A stretch of 64,000 bases of DNA from Streptomyces sp. NBC_01260 (lineage in GTDB: Bacteria; Actinomycetota; Actinomycetes; Streptomycetales; Streptomycetaceae), in NCBI RefSeq assembly GCF_036226405.1, contig NZ_CP108464.1, positions 992,001-1,056,000 on the forward strand, written 5' to 3'. The translations under genes were made by a program, and so were the position numbers. The notes under the pieces are model-generated. The model was not told where the DNA came from. It worked only from the letters and a program-made list of their open reading frames with translations, and did no database searches. Below, piece after piece: positions 44,924 to 53,808 of this stretch. Each line of letters begins with the position of its first letter. The first letter of the stretch is position 1.

Positions 44924-47641
44924 GTGAGGCTCGCCGCGGAGCGCGTGGCGCCCGGGAGCTGGGGCGGTCACCGCACGATCGGGGCGGCGGTACGGGCGGC
45001 GAAGCCCGGCGCCGTCATCACCGTCCAGGCCGGTACCTACACCGAGAGCCTGGTGCTCGACAAGGACGTCAGCCTCGTCGCCAAGGGCACCGTGCGGCTC
45101 GTCGCCGCCCGGGGGCCCGCCCTCACCGTGCACGCGGGCCGCGCCGAGGTGCGGGGCTTCGCCCTCGAATCCGACGCCCCCCGGGACCCCGTCGTCCTGC
45201 TGCGCGGCGGCGAGCCGGTGCTGCGCGACTGCGAGATCACCGGCGGGCGCGTCGAGATCGCCGGGACGACGACCGCCCGGCTCGGCGGCTGCACCGTGCG
45301 GCGTGCCGGGGCGGCGGCGGTCCGCCTGACCGGCACCGGCCACGCAGTCTTGGAGGACGTGACGCTCGCCGGGTGCACCGGTGAGGGCCTGCGCGTGGAG
45401 GACGAGGCACGGGCCGAGGTCTCCGACTCCCTGATCGACGGCGTCACCGGGCACGGTGTCCTGGTGAGCGGCGGGGCGCACGTACGCCTGAGTCGCTGCG
45501 AGGTGCGCGCCAGCGGCGAGTCGGCCGTCCTCGTCGGCGGCCACGCCACCGCGAGCCTCGACGAGTGCCGCCTCCACGGGGCGGGCGGACAGGGCCTGTG
45601 GACGCGCGGCACGGCGGGCCGTCGCGCCCCCGCGGCCGAGGGCGCCGCGCACGAGGCCGGGGACCCGGGCCACGGGGTGCGGCTGCGGGACTGCGAGATC
45701 TTCCGCACCGCCGGTGCCGGCGTTCTCGCGGAGGACGACAGCGCGGTCCGCCTCCACGGCTGCCACGTGCACCACACCGAGGGCGCCGCCGTGTTCGTCA
45801 CGGGCAAGGCCAGTGGCGAACTCATCTCCGTACGGGCCGTCGACTGCGCCGACAGCGCCCTCGTCGTGAGCGCCGCGGGGCAGGTCACCGGGCGGGACTG
45901 CACCTTCGCCCGTACCGGCGCCAACGGCGTCTACGCGGTGGGCGAGCCGGACCTCGCGCTGACCGACTGCACCGTGCGCGACACCGCCTACACGGCCGTC
46001 CACCTGGGCGGCTCGGCACGCCTGAGCGCCAGCGGCTGCACCGTCACCGGCACCCCCGAGTACGGTCTGCGGGTCACCGCGCGCGCCGAACTCCTCGCGA
46101 CGGGCTGCGCGGTGAGCGGCGCCGAACTCGCCGGGGTGGTGGTCGAGGACGGCGACGCCGCCCTGCGCGACTGCCGCGTCTCCGGCGGCCGGGACGGTGT
46201 CCGGCTGCGCACCAGCCACCGCCCGCTGCTCGCGCGGTGCGCGATCGAGGGCAGCGCCGAGACGGGCGTCAGGATCGGCCCGGGGACCGGTGCCCGGCTG
46301 GAAAACGTGACCGTCATCGGCAGCGGCGGCGCGGGCCTGCTCCTCGAGGAGGACAGCACGGCCGTGATCGAGGACGGCACCGTGGACGCCTCCGGCGGCA
46401 GCGGCGTCGTCGTCCGCGCCGGTGCCAGGCCCGAGGTGCACGGTCTCACCGTCGAGGGGGCGGCGAAGAACGCGCTCTACGTCGACGAGGGCGGCGCGGG
46501 CCGCTACGAGGACTGCCGGCTCACCGGCAGCCGCTTCCCCGCCGTCTACGCCGCCGCCCGCTCCCGTGTCCTGCTGCGCCGCTGCACCGTCACCGGCACC
46601 GAGACCGACCTGCTGCGCGCCGAGGACGCCGAGGTGCGCGCCGAGGACTGCCACGTCGAGGACGTCGCGGAGCCGCTGCTGCCCTCGCTCGCGCCGCCGG
46701 GCGAGGCGCGCGCCGTCCTGACGGCCGTGCCCGCGCACCGCGCCCCCGCGAGGACCGGGCCGGGCGACCCCGAGGAGGGCGCTCGCGACCCCGAGGAGGC
46801 CGCGGCCAGACTGGCCGGACTCCACGCCGAACTCGACCGCCTGGTCGGGCTCGACGGCGTCAAGCGCGAGGTGCTGACGCTGACCAGGCTCATGCAGATG
46901 GTCAAGGTGCGCCAGGAAGCCGGGCTCGCCCCGCCGCCGCTCAGCCGTCACCTCGTCTTCGCGGGGAACGCCGGTACCGGCAAGACCACCGTCGCCCGGC
47001 TCTACGGCGGCTTCCTCGCCGCCCTCGGCCTGCTCAGCCGCGGTCACCTCGTGGAGACCGACCGCGGCGACCTCGTCGGCGAGTACGTGGGCCACACGGC
47101 GCCCCGTACGACCGCCGTCTTCAAGCGCGCCCTCGGCGGGGTCCTCTTCATCGACGAGGCGTACTCCCTTGTCCCGCAGGGGCAGATGACGGACTTCGGC
47201 TCCGAGGCCGTCGCGACGCTCGTCAAACTCATGGAGGACCACAGGGACGAGGTCGTCGTCATCGTCGCGGGCTACCCGAGCGAGATGGACCGGCTCCTCG
47301 GCTCCAACGCGGGCCTCGCCTCACGCTTCACCCGCACCCTCCACTTCGACGACTACTCCCCGCCCGAACTGGTGCGCATCGTGCAGTACCAGGCCGCGCG
47401 GCACGAGTACGCCTGCGCGCCCGAGACCGTGGAGGCGTTGCACGACTACTTCGAGACCCTGCCCCGCGGCGAGCGCTTCGGCAACGGGCGCAGCGCGCGG
47501 CAGGTCTTCCAGCGGATGACCGAGCGGCACGCCGCGCGCGTCGCGGAACTTGACCTCAGCCCCGCCGGACTGGCCGCCGCCGAGCCCGACCTGCTCACGG
47601 CGCTGCGGACGGCCGACCTCCCGCCCGAGGGCGCGCTGTGA
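44924..47641 (+). CDS. Beta-helix and AAA+ ATPase fusion (EccA-like)
   Basis: 905 residues from a GTG preceded by GGAGG; the frame is open back to 44561 but overlaps eccD. Residues 15-600 are tandem right-handed beta-helix turns of about 23 residues, repeating patterns such as LRDCEITGG and GVLVSGGAHVRLSRCEV (pectate-lyase-like). Residues 640-900 form an AAA+ ATPase of the CbbX/EccA class: Walker A GNAGTGKTTVARL near 680, Walker B GVLFIDEAYSLVP, and sensor GYPSEMDRLL. Mycobacterial EccA has a tetratricopeptide N-domain instead. The ATPase probably remodels or releases substrates at the secretion pore, with the beta-helix as the binding part. It is cytoplasmic, with no signal peptide. Confidence 0.87.
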   Translation: MRLAAERVAPGSWGGHRTIGAAVRAAKPGAVITVQAGTYTESLVLDKDVSLVAKGTVRLVAARGPALTVHAGRAEVRGFALESDAPRDPVVLLRGGEPVLRDCEITGGRVEIAGTTTARLGGCTVRRAGAAAVRLTGTGHAVLEDVTLAGCTGEGLRVEDEARAEVSDSLIDGVTGHGVLVSGGAHVRLSRCEVRASGESAVLVGGHATASLDECRLHGAGGQGLWTRGTAGRRAPAAEGAAHEAGDPGHGVRLRDCEIFRTAGAGVLAEDDSAVRLHGCHVHHTEGAAVFVTGKASGELISVRAVDCADSALVVSAAGQVTGRDCTFARTGANGVYAVGEPDLALTDCTVRDTAYTAVHLGGSARLSASGCTVTGTPEYGLRVTARAELLATGCAVSGAELAGVVVEDGDAALRDCRVSGGRDGVRLRTSHRPLLARCAIEGSAETGVRIGPGTGARLENVTVIGSGGAGLLLEEDSTAVIEDGTVDASGGSGVVVRAGARPEVHGLTVEGAAKNALYVDEGGAGRYEDCRLTGSRFPAVYAAARSRVLLRRCTVTGTETDLLRAEDAEVRAEDCHVEDVAEPLLPSLAPPGEARAVLTAVPAHRAPARTGPGDPEEGARDPEEAAARLAGLHAELDRLVGLDGVKREVLTLTRLMQMVKVRQEAGLAPPPLSRHLVFAGNAGTGKTTVARLYGGFLAALGLLSRGHLVETDRGDLVGEYVGHTAPRTTAVFKRALGGVLFIDEAYSLVPQGQMTDFGSEAVATLVKLMEDHRDEVVVIVAGYPSEMDRLLGSNAGLASRFTRTLHFDDYSPPELVRIVQYQAARHEYACAPETVEALHDYFETLPRGERFGNGRSARQVFQRMTERHAARVAELDLSPAGLAAAEPDLLTALRTADLPPEGAL

Positions 47642-47731
47642 CCTGCGCGCCCCTTCCCCCCGCGCGCGTCCCGTACGCCGCGCCGCGACCGCAGACCCCG
47701 GAGGACCGGGGGAGAGGCAGGTGTACCACGG

Positions 47732-48055
47732 ATGGCTGAGGAGATCACGTTCGAGGAGTTCAAGGCGGACCTCGCCGAACTGAGGGAGACGCTCGGCTAC
47801 GTGCGCAGGGGGTCCGGGCGGGTCACCGAACTCATGCAGGAGATCGACCACGCCATGAAGGGCGTCGGCGAGCACTGGAACACCCCGGCCTACGGGACCT
47901 TCGACGAGATCGAGTCCTGGTTCCACAAGTGCCAGCACGACCTGGAGCGGGTCCTCGCCGACATCGTCGTCAAGATGCAGACGAGCTACGACAACTACCA
48001 CGCCGCCGAGGAACAGAACGAGAAGAACCTGCACGGCGGGGGCTCCCATGGCTGA
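47732..48055 (+). CDS. WXG100-like protein
   Basis: 107 residues with GGGAGAGGCAGG upstream. Two helices flank GEHWNTPAYGTFDEI, where W-N-T replaces W-x-G. The second helix ends YHAAEEQNEKN, a YxxxE export motif. It is strongly charged, with a coiled-coil-like first helix (FKADLAELRETLGYV). It is a third Esx-type candidate substrate or chaperone. It lies 90 bp after the ATPase gene and is convergent with the antiparallel gene. Confidence 0.8.
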   Translation: MAEEITFEEFKADLAELRETLGYVRRGSGRVTELMQEIDHAMKGVGEHWNTPAYGTFDEIESWFHKCQHDLERVLADIVVKMQTSYDNYHAAEEQNEKNLHGGGSHG

Positions 48056-48197
48056 GTGCTCGCACCGCGCCGCCGGTACGGCCCTACGGCCCGGGGCGCT
48101 CTCCGCGCCGCTGCCCGTACGGCCGCGAGCGGGCGCCGTGCCGCGCCGCCGCCCCGCGAGGCACGTGGGGCGGGGCGGGGCCGGGCACGCACCCCGC

Positions 48198-48827
48198 TCA
48201 ACCGGCGGGCGGCGGCGGGAAGCGCGACTCGCGGTCGGTGTGCGCGTACACCTGCCCGGAGTGATTGAGCAGGGCGATGTACTCGCCGAACTTCTCCAGC
48301 GCCGAGCCCACCTGAAGCAGCGCGCGCTCCATCGCCGGGTTCATCTCGGCGGCGAACTCCCGGGCGGCCGGCGCGAAGGGGTTGTCCGAGTCCTCCTGCG
48401 GCGGCTTGTAGCCGCTGGCCAGGCTCGTGTGCCCCTCACCGGTGTCGGCCTTGTCCTTCGCGGTCTGGCCGAAGACGGTGTCCTTGACCGAGGCGACGTG
48501 CGCGCGCACCTCCTCGTACTTCGCGACCGCCTCGCGCGCCTCGACGAGCATGGACTTCTCCCCCGTGCGCAGCGAGGCGAGGTCCACGCGCAGGTTTCCG
48601 GAGGGCGGGCCCGGCTTCGGCTCGGGGGGATTGGAGCCGCTGCTGTTGACGTCCTTCGGGTCGAGATTGAAGGAGGGCGGGGTGTCCCAGGCGACCTTGT
48701 CCTCCGGGACCAGGCCGCTGAGGTCCTTGCCGTTGTCGGCACTCGGCTCCGGGGCCGTGCCGTCGGCCGGTTTCTCCGGCTCGGGCAGGGGCGTCGTGTC
48801 GTACTTGGAATCTATCGGGCCGCTCAC
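48198..48827 (-). CDS. Antiparallel helical protein in the type VII locus, function unknown
   Basis: 209 residues from a GTG at 48827 with GAGGGAGAG upstream; the open frame to 49523 overlaps the next esx gene antisense and should not be used. The first 75 residues are Pro/Asp-rich and look disordered. The second half is helical: LRVDLASLRTGEKSMLVEA, then VRAHVASVKDTVFG, and AMERALLQVGSALEKFGEYI. This resembles ESX-type helical proteins although there is no W-x-G. It is the only minus-strand gene in the locus. It may be a substrate or chaperone. I do not recognise a family. Confidence 0.75.
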   Translation of the reverse strand: MSGPIDSKYDTTPLPEPEKPADGTAPEPSADNGKDLSGLVPEDKVAWDTPPSFNLDPKDVNSSGSNPPEPKPGPPSGNLRVDLASLRTGEKSMLVEAREAVAKYEEVRAHVASVKDTVFGQTAKDKADTGEGHTSLASGYKPPQEDSDNPFAPAAREFAAEMNPAMERALLQVGSALEKFGEYIALLNHSGQVYAHTDRESRFPPPPAG

Positions 48828-48998
48828 GGTCTCTCCCTCGTCTGTCCGGCACCGTCCCGGTGGCACGCCGGCCGGGGACCGGTCCCCGGGAACTCTGCCA
48901 GGTTTATCACTCGTGTGCCGAATTGTCAGTGCGGACCCGGTGGCGAGTACGGGAGCAAGTCCCTTACCGATCAACGGGTTTCGCCGGAAAGGTGCGTC

Positions 48999-49451
48999 AT
49001 GGCCGATAACGGCAAGACCGACTACGACACCTCCCTCCTCGACGCCTCCCCGCAGGGGATGGCGTCCTCGGCCAAGCGGCTCCTCGACCTGAGCAAGGAG
49101 GTCTCGGAGACCACCCAGGCCATCGGGGACCGGATCTTCGGGCTGCGCCTGCGCTGGGAGGGCAAGGCAGCCGCCGACGCCCAGGCCGTCGTGGACGAGT
49201 GGAACCGCGTGATGCGCGAGCTGTTCGGCTTCAAGGACGACCCGAAGCCCGCCGTCCTGCCCACCCTCGCCGACGGCGTCGGGAGCGCCGAGCATAACTA
49301 CAGCATCGCCGAGAACGGCATCACCGGCGCCTTCGGCAAGTTCCACGACGCGCTGACCGGCGGCGGGGACGGGAAGGACCTCAAGGACACCCCGCCCGGC
49401 GCGGAGACCGACACCAACAAGACGGCGATCACCATGACCTTCCCCTACTGA
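48999..49451 (+). CDS. WXG100-like protein with C-terminal extension
   Basis: 150 residues with GGAAAGG upstream. Two helices flank RLRWEGKAAADAQAVVDEWN, keeping W-x-G. A Gly/Asp-rich extension of about 50 residues follows (FHDALTGGGDGKDLKDTPPG). It is divergent from the antiparallel gene across 171 bp, which must contain promoters for both, and lies 121 bp before eccC. It may be the Esx partner of the WXG100 domain at the head of the giant protein, but that is inference. Confidence 0.82.
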   Translation: MADNGKTDYDTSLLDASPQGMASSAKRLLDLSKEVSETTQAIGDRIFGLRLRWEGKAAADAQAVVDEWNRVMRELFGFKDDPKPAVLPTLADGVGSAEHNYSIAENGITGAFGKFHDALTGGGDGKDLKDTPPGAETDTNKTAITMTFPY

Positions 49452-49572
49452 GCCACGGCGCCCGCGACCGCGCGGGCGCCCCGCATCCGCCCCCGCGCAC
49501 CCGTGCCCCCGCCAGGGCCGCACCCGTGCCCGCGCCCCGCTCCGTCCGCAGACAGCCCGCTAGGCAGCCACC

Positions 49573-52500
49573 GTGAGTCGAATCCCCTTCCACCGCCCCG
49601 TCCGTATGACGCCGCCCCCCGTGCCGGAGGGCGGGACGACCCTCGCCGCCCCGCCCCAGCGACCCCAGCCGCAGGGCGCGGCGGGCTGGCTCATGCTCCT
49701 GCTGCCGCTGCTCTCCAGCGTCAGCATGGCCGCCTACATGGTCGCCTACGGGCGGGCCTGGATGATCCTGCTCGGCATGGCCTTCGTCGTGGTCTCCGTC
49801 GGCATCACCATCGGCGTCCGGATGCAGTTGCGCGGCAGCCGCCGCCGCAACCAGTTCCGCCAGCGCGAGCGGTACATGGAGTACCTGTCGGGAATGCGCA
49901 AGCAGGCGCTGCACTCGCGCGCCGAGCAGCGCGCCGCCGACGCCTGGCGGCACCCGCACCCCAACCGGCTGTGGGCGCTGGCAACGCGCCGCCGCCGGGT
50001 GTGGGAACGCCGCTCCGGCGACGACGACTTCCTCCGCCTGCGCCTGGGCACCGGCACCGTGCCACCCGTCGCGCCGTTGCGCCTGCCCGAGCAGAACGAC
50101 CCGACCGTCGAGCTCGACACCGCCTGCCGCCACGCCGCCGCCGAACTCGTCGGCCAGCACGCCGCCGTCGACGACCAGGCCGCCTGGCTCGACCTCGGCA
50201 ACTCCGGCGTCGTCAGCCTCCTCGGCCCCCGCACCCGGGGCCGGGAACTCGCCCAGGCACTCCTGCTCCAGCTCTCCGTGCTGCACGCCCCCGACGACGT
50301 ACGCGTCGCCGTCGTCACCGGCGGGCACTCCGCCTGGGACTGGGCGAAGTGGCTGCCGCACGCGCAACCGGCCGACCAGGAGGGCGGGGCGCGCGAGCAG
50401 GAGGTCGTGCCGATGCTCGCCGACGACCTCACCGGACTCAACGACCACCTCCGCGCCGTCCTCGACCAGGCCGTCACGGCCCGCGCCGAGCGCGGCAACC
50501 GGCTGCTCACCCAACGCGGTGCCGCTGCGCGACAACACCTCGTCGTCTTCATCGACGACTACGAGCCCGAGGCCGTCTGGGCCCGCTCCGCGCTCCTCAA
50601 CGAACTCCTCACCGAGGCCGGGCCCGAGATCGGCCTGCACCTCGTGTGCCTCGTGGACGAGGAAGGCTCGGAGCCGGGCCGCGTCGACGTCCGCGCCCGT
50701 ACGAACGCGCGGGGCGGACTCGTCCTGCAGGGCCGGGACCCGGCCCTGCACGCGAGCGTCGAGAAGGCGAGCGCCGACGAGATCGCCCCCGGCGTCCTGG
50801 AGGCGGCCGCCCGCGCCCTCGCCCCGCTCCAGCTGTCAGGCGAGCGCGAGCAGGTCCTCTCCGCGCACGTCTCCCTCGCCGGAATGCTCGGCATCCCCGA
50901 CATCGCCTCCTTCGACCCGGCCGACCGGCGCCGGGCCCCCGACGACCGGGACCTGCTCAGCGTCCCCATCGGCGTCACCGGCACCGGCGAACCCCTCGTC
51001 CTGGACCTCAAGGAGTCCGCGCAGGGCGGTGTCGGGCCGCACGGCCTCGTCGTCGGCGCCACCGGCTCCGGCAAGAGCGAACTGCTGCGCACCCTCGTCA
51101 CGGGGCTCGCGCTGGTGCACTCCCCGGAACACCTCGCCTTCGTCCTGGTCGACTTCAAGGGCGGCGCGACCTTCGCCGGGGTCACCGAACTCCCGCACGT
51201 CTCCGGTCTCATCACCAACCTCGCCGACGACCTCGCCCTCGTGGACCGGATGCGCCAGGCGCTCCAGGGCGAGCAGCAGCGCCGCCAGCGGATGCTGCGC
51301 GAGGCCGGGAACGCCGACTCGGTGCGCGAGTACCAGCTGCGCCAGGCGGCGGGCGGCACCGACTCCGAGGGCAGGCCGCTCGAACCGCTGCCGCACCTGC
51401 TGATCGTCGTCGACGAGTTCGGTGAACTACTCTCCCAGCGACCCGACTTCATCGACCTGTTCGTCCAGATCGGGCGCGTGGGCCGCTCGCTCGGTATGCA
51501 CCTGCTGCTCGCCACCCAGCGCCTGGAGGAGGGGCGCCTGCGGGGCCTTGAGTCCCATCTCTCGTACCGGATCGGACTGCGCACCTTCAGCGCCGCCGAG
51601 TCCCGGGCCGTCCTCGGCACCACGGACGCCTACAGCCTGCCCGCCATCCCCGGCTCGGCCTACCTGAAGGTGGACGAGACGGTGTACGAGCGTTTCCGCG
51701 TCGCCCACGTCTCCGCGCCCTACCGGGGCTTCGACCCCGACGCGTCCCCCGCGGCCCTCGCCCCGGTGCCCTTCGCCGTGCACGGGGAACTCGCGCCGCT
51801 CGCGCGCGAGGAGGAGGAGAAGCCGGCCTGGGAGTGGACCGGGACGGGCGGTACGACCGAACTCGCCCTCGCCGTCGAGCGTGTGCTCACCAAGGACACC
51901 CCTGGCCACCAGGTGTGGCTGCCCCCGCTGCCCACGCACTTCGGTCTGCTGCCGCTGCTCGGTGAGCCCGAGGTGGACCCGGAGCGCGGGCTCGTCGGGC
52001 CGCTGTGGCCGCTCCCGGGGAGCCTCAAGTTCCCGGCCGGTGTCATCGACGTACCGGCACGCCAGGAGCAGCGCCCCATCGGCATCGACCTCACGGGCCG
52101 CCAGGGGCACCTCGCCCTCGTCGGTGCCCCGCAGAGCGGGAAGTCCACCTTCCTGCGCACCGCGATGCTGAGCGCGATGCTCACCCACACCCCCGACGAA
52201 CTCCAGTTCTACGCGATCGACATGGGCGGCGGCACTCTCCACGGGCTCGCCGACGCCCCGCACGTCGCGGGCATCGCCGGACGCCGCGACGAGGAACGCG
52301 TACGCCGGGTGCTCGCCGAGGTCGGCCGGATCGTCACCGCCCGCGAGACGATGTTCCGCGACCTGCGCATCCAGTCCGCCGCCGACCTGCGCGCACGCCG
52401 CGTGAGCGGCGAACTGCCCGAGGGCGTACGGGCCGCCGACGTCGTCCTCGTGGTCGACAACTGGGCCGCGCTGCACGCCGCGGAGGATGAGGCCGCCGCC

Positions 52501-53721
52501 GCGCTCACCGACATCTCCGCGCGCGGTCTCGGCGTCGGCGTCCACCTGTGGCTCACCGCGAACCGCTGGGCCGAGATCCGTGTCGGGCTGCGCGACAGTA
52601 TCCCTGGCCGCCTCGAACTGCGCCTCAACGACCCCGCCGAGTCCGAGATCAACCGCCAGGCCGCCCGCGCGCTCGGCCAGAGCATCCCTGGCCGGGGCAT
52701 CCTGCCGCCCGGCCTCACCCACCACGTCGCGCTGCCCCGTCTCGACGGCGTCGACTCCGTGGACGGACTCGCGGAGGCGGAACGCGCGCTCGTCGCCCTG
52801 ATCGCCGCGAGCTGGAAGCGGCCCTCGGCCCCGACCCTGCGCGTCCTGCCGCAGCGGGTCACCGTCCGCGAACTGGCCGCCGTCGTGCCCGCCCCCGCCG
52901 ACCACTGGGAGGGCCACGGCCCGGCCCTCACCGGCCGCGAGGTGCCCATCGGGCTGCGCGAGTCCGACCTCACCCCCGTCGGCCTCGATCTCACCTCCGG
53001 CGAGCCGCACTTCGTGGTCCTCGGTGACTCCGGCTCCGGCAAGACCGCCTTCCTGCGCGCCTGGATGCGCGGCCTCGCCGCCCAGCACTCCGCGCGCGAC
53101 GCCCGCTTCATGGTGGTCGACTACCGGCACAGCCTCCTCGACGTCGTCCCGCCCGAGTACATCGGCGCGCGCGGCGGCAACGCCGACCTCGTCGCCGGGC
53201 AGGCTCAGGCCCTCGCGGAGACCCTGCGCAACCGGATGCCCCCGTCGGACGTCACGGCCGCCGAACTGGCCGGGCGCACCTGGTGGCAGGGGCCCGAACT
53301 GTACGTCGTCGCCGACGACTACGACCTCGCCGCCGGCGGCATGGGGCAAGGCCCGCTGGCCCCGCTCGCCCCGTTCATCCCGCAGGCAGAGGAGCTTGGC
53401 TTCCACCTCGTCCTGGCCCGCAGGGTCGGCGGCGCGGGGCGTGCCCTCCTCTCCGACCCGCTGCTGAGCAAGCTCAAGGAGAACGGCACGAGCGGGCTGC
53501 TGCTTTCCGGCGACCACCGGGAGGGCGTTCTCATCGGTGAGCAGCGCGCCCGGCGCGGCGAGCCGGGACGCGGTCTCCTCGTCCGCCGGGATCAGGGCCC
53601 CACCGTCGTTCAGGTCGCCCTCGACGAGCGCGACCTGCCGGAGGAGGCCACCGCGGGCCCGGCCGCCGCCCCCCGGGAGGACGGTCCGCCGCACCACGAA
53701 CCCGTCGCCGCCCGCAGCTGA
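49573..53721 (+). CDS. eccC: Type VII secretion FtsK/SpoIIIE ATPase EccC (fused EccCa-EccCb)
   Basis: 1,382 residues. Two membrane helices lie at about 37-85 (WLMLLLPLLSSVSMAAYMV and WMILLGMAFVVVSVGITIG). Three ATPase domains follow with Walker A motifs GATGSGKSELLRT near 493, GAPQSGKSTFLRT near 851 and GDSGSGKTAFLRAW near 1,150. Only the first has a full Walker B (LIVVDEFGEL); the second reads VVLVVDNWAAL and the third LYVVADDYDLA, as expected for EccC proteins, where domain 1 is the motor. The protein recognises the C-terminal signal of Esx substrates and powers export. The start is a GTG after a run of spaced purines; no strong ribosome site is seen. Confidence 0.95.
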   Translation: MSRIPFHRPVRMTPPPVPEGGTTLAAPPQRPQPQGAAGWLMLLLPLLSSVSMAAYMVAYGRAWMILLGMAFVVVSVGITIGVRMQLRGSRRRNQFRQRERYMEYLSGMRKQALHSRAEQRAADAWRHPHPNRLWALATRRRRVWERRSGDDDFLRLRLGTGTVPPVAPLRLPEQNDPTVELDTACRHAAAELVGQHAAVDDQAAWLDLGNSGVVSLLGPRTRGRELAQALLLQLSVLHAPDDVRVAVVTGGHSAWDWAKWLPHAQPADQEGGAREQEVVPMLADDLTGLNDHLRAVLDQAVTARAERGNRLLTQRGAAARQHLVVFIDDYEPEAVWARSALLNELLTEAGPEIGLHLVCLVDEEGSEPGRVDVRARTNARGGLVLQGRDPALHASVEKASADEIAPGVLEAAARALAPLQLSGEREQVLSAHVSLAGMLGIPDIASFDPADRRRAPDDRDLLSVPIGVTGTGEPLVLDLKESAQGGVGPHGLVVGATGSGKSELLRTLVTGLALVHSPEHLAFVLVDFKGGATFAGVTELPHVSGLITNLADDLALVDRMRQALQGEQQRRQRMLREAGNADSVREYQLRQAAGGTDSEGRPLEPLPHLLIVVDEFGELLSQRPDFIDLFVQIGRVGRSLGMHLLLATQRLEEGRLRGLESHLSYRIGLRTFSAAESRAVLGTTDAYSLPAIPGSAYLKVDETVYERFRVAHVSAPYRGFDPDASPAALAPVPFAVHGELAPLAREEEEKPAWEWTGTGGTTELALAVERVLTKDTPGHQVWLPPLPTHFGLLPLLGEPEVDPERGLVGPLWPLPGSLKFPAGVIDVPARQEQRPIGIDLTGRQGHLALVGAPQSGKSTFLRTAMLSAMLTHTPDELQFYAIDMGGGTLHGLADAPHVAGIAGRRDEERVRRVLAEVGRIVTARETMFRDLRIQSAADLRARRVSGELPEGVRAADVVLVVDNWAALHAAEDEAAAALTDISARGLGVGVHLWLTANRWAEIRVGLRDSIPGRLELRLNDPAESEINRQAARALGQSIPGRGILPPGLTHHVALPRLDGVDSVDGLAEAERALVALIAASWKRPSAPTLRVLPQRVTVRELAAVVPAPADHWEGHGPALTGREVPIGLRESDLTPVGLDLTSGEPHFVVLGDSGSGKTAFLRAWMRGLAAQHSARDARFMVVDYRHSLLDVVPPEYIGARGGNADLVAGQAQALAETLRNRMPPSDVTAAELAGRTWWQGPELYVVADDYDLAAGGMGQGPLAPLAPFIPQAEELGFHLVLARRVGGAGRALLSDPLLSKLKENGTSGLLLSGDHREGVLIGEQRARRGEPGRGLLVRRDQGPTVVQVALDERDLPEEATAGPAAAPREDGPPHHEPVAARS

Positions 53722-53808
53722 CTGCCCCGGTCGCGGGGCCCGCCGGCCCCGCGACCGTCCTTGCCACGACGCCCGATCCCCCGCAGTACGCCCGAGGAGG
53801 GCGCTTCC

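Noticed and set aside
44840..47242. An 800-codon minus-strand open frame
   Set aside because: It is the antisense of the beta-helix/AAA gene and has no domain signature.
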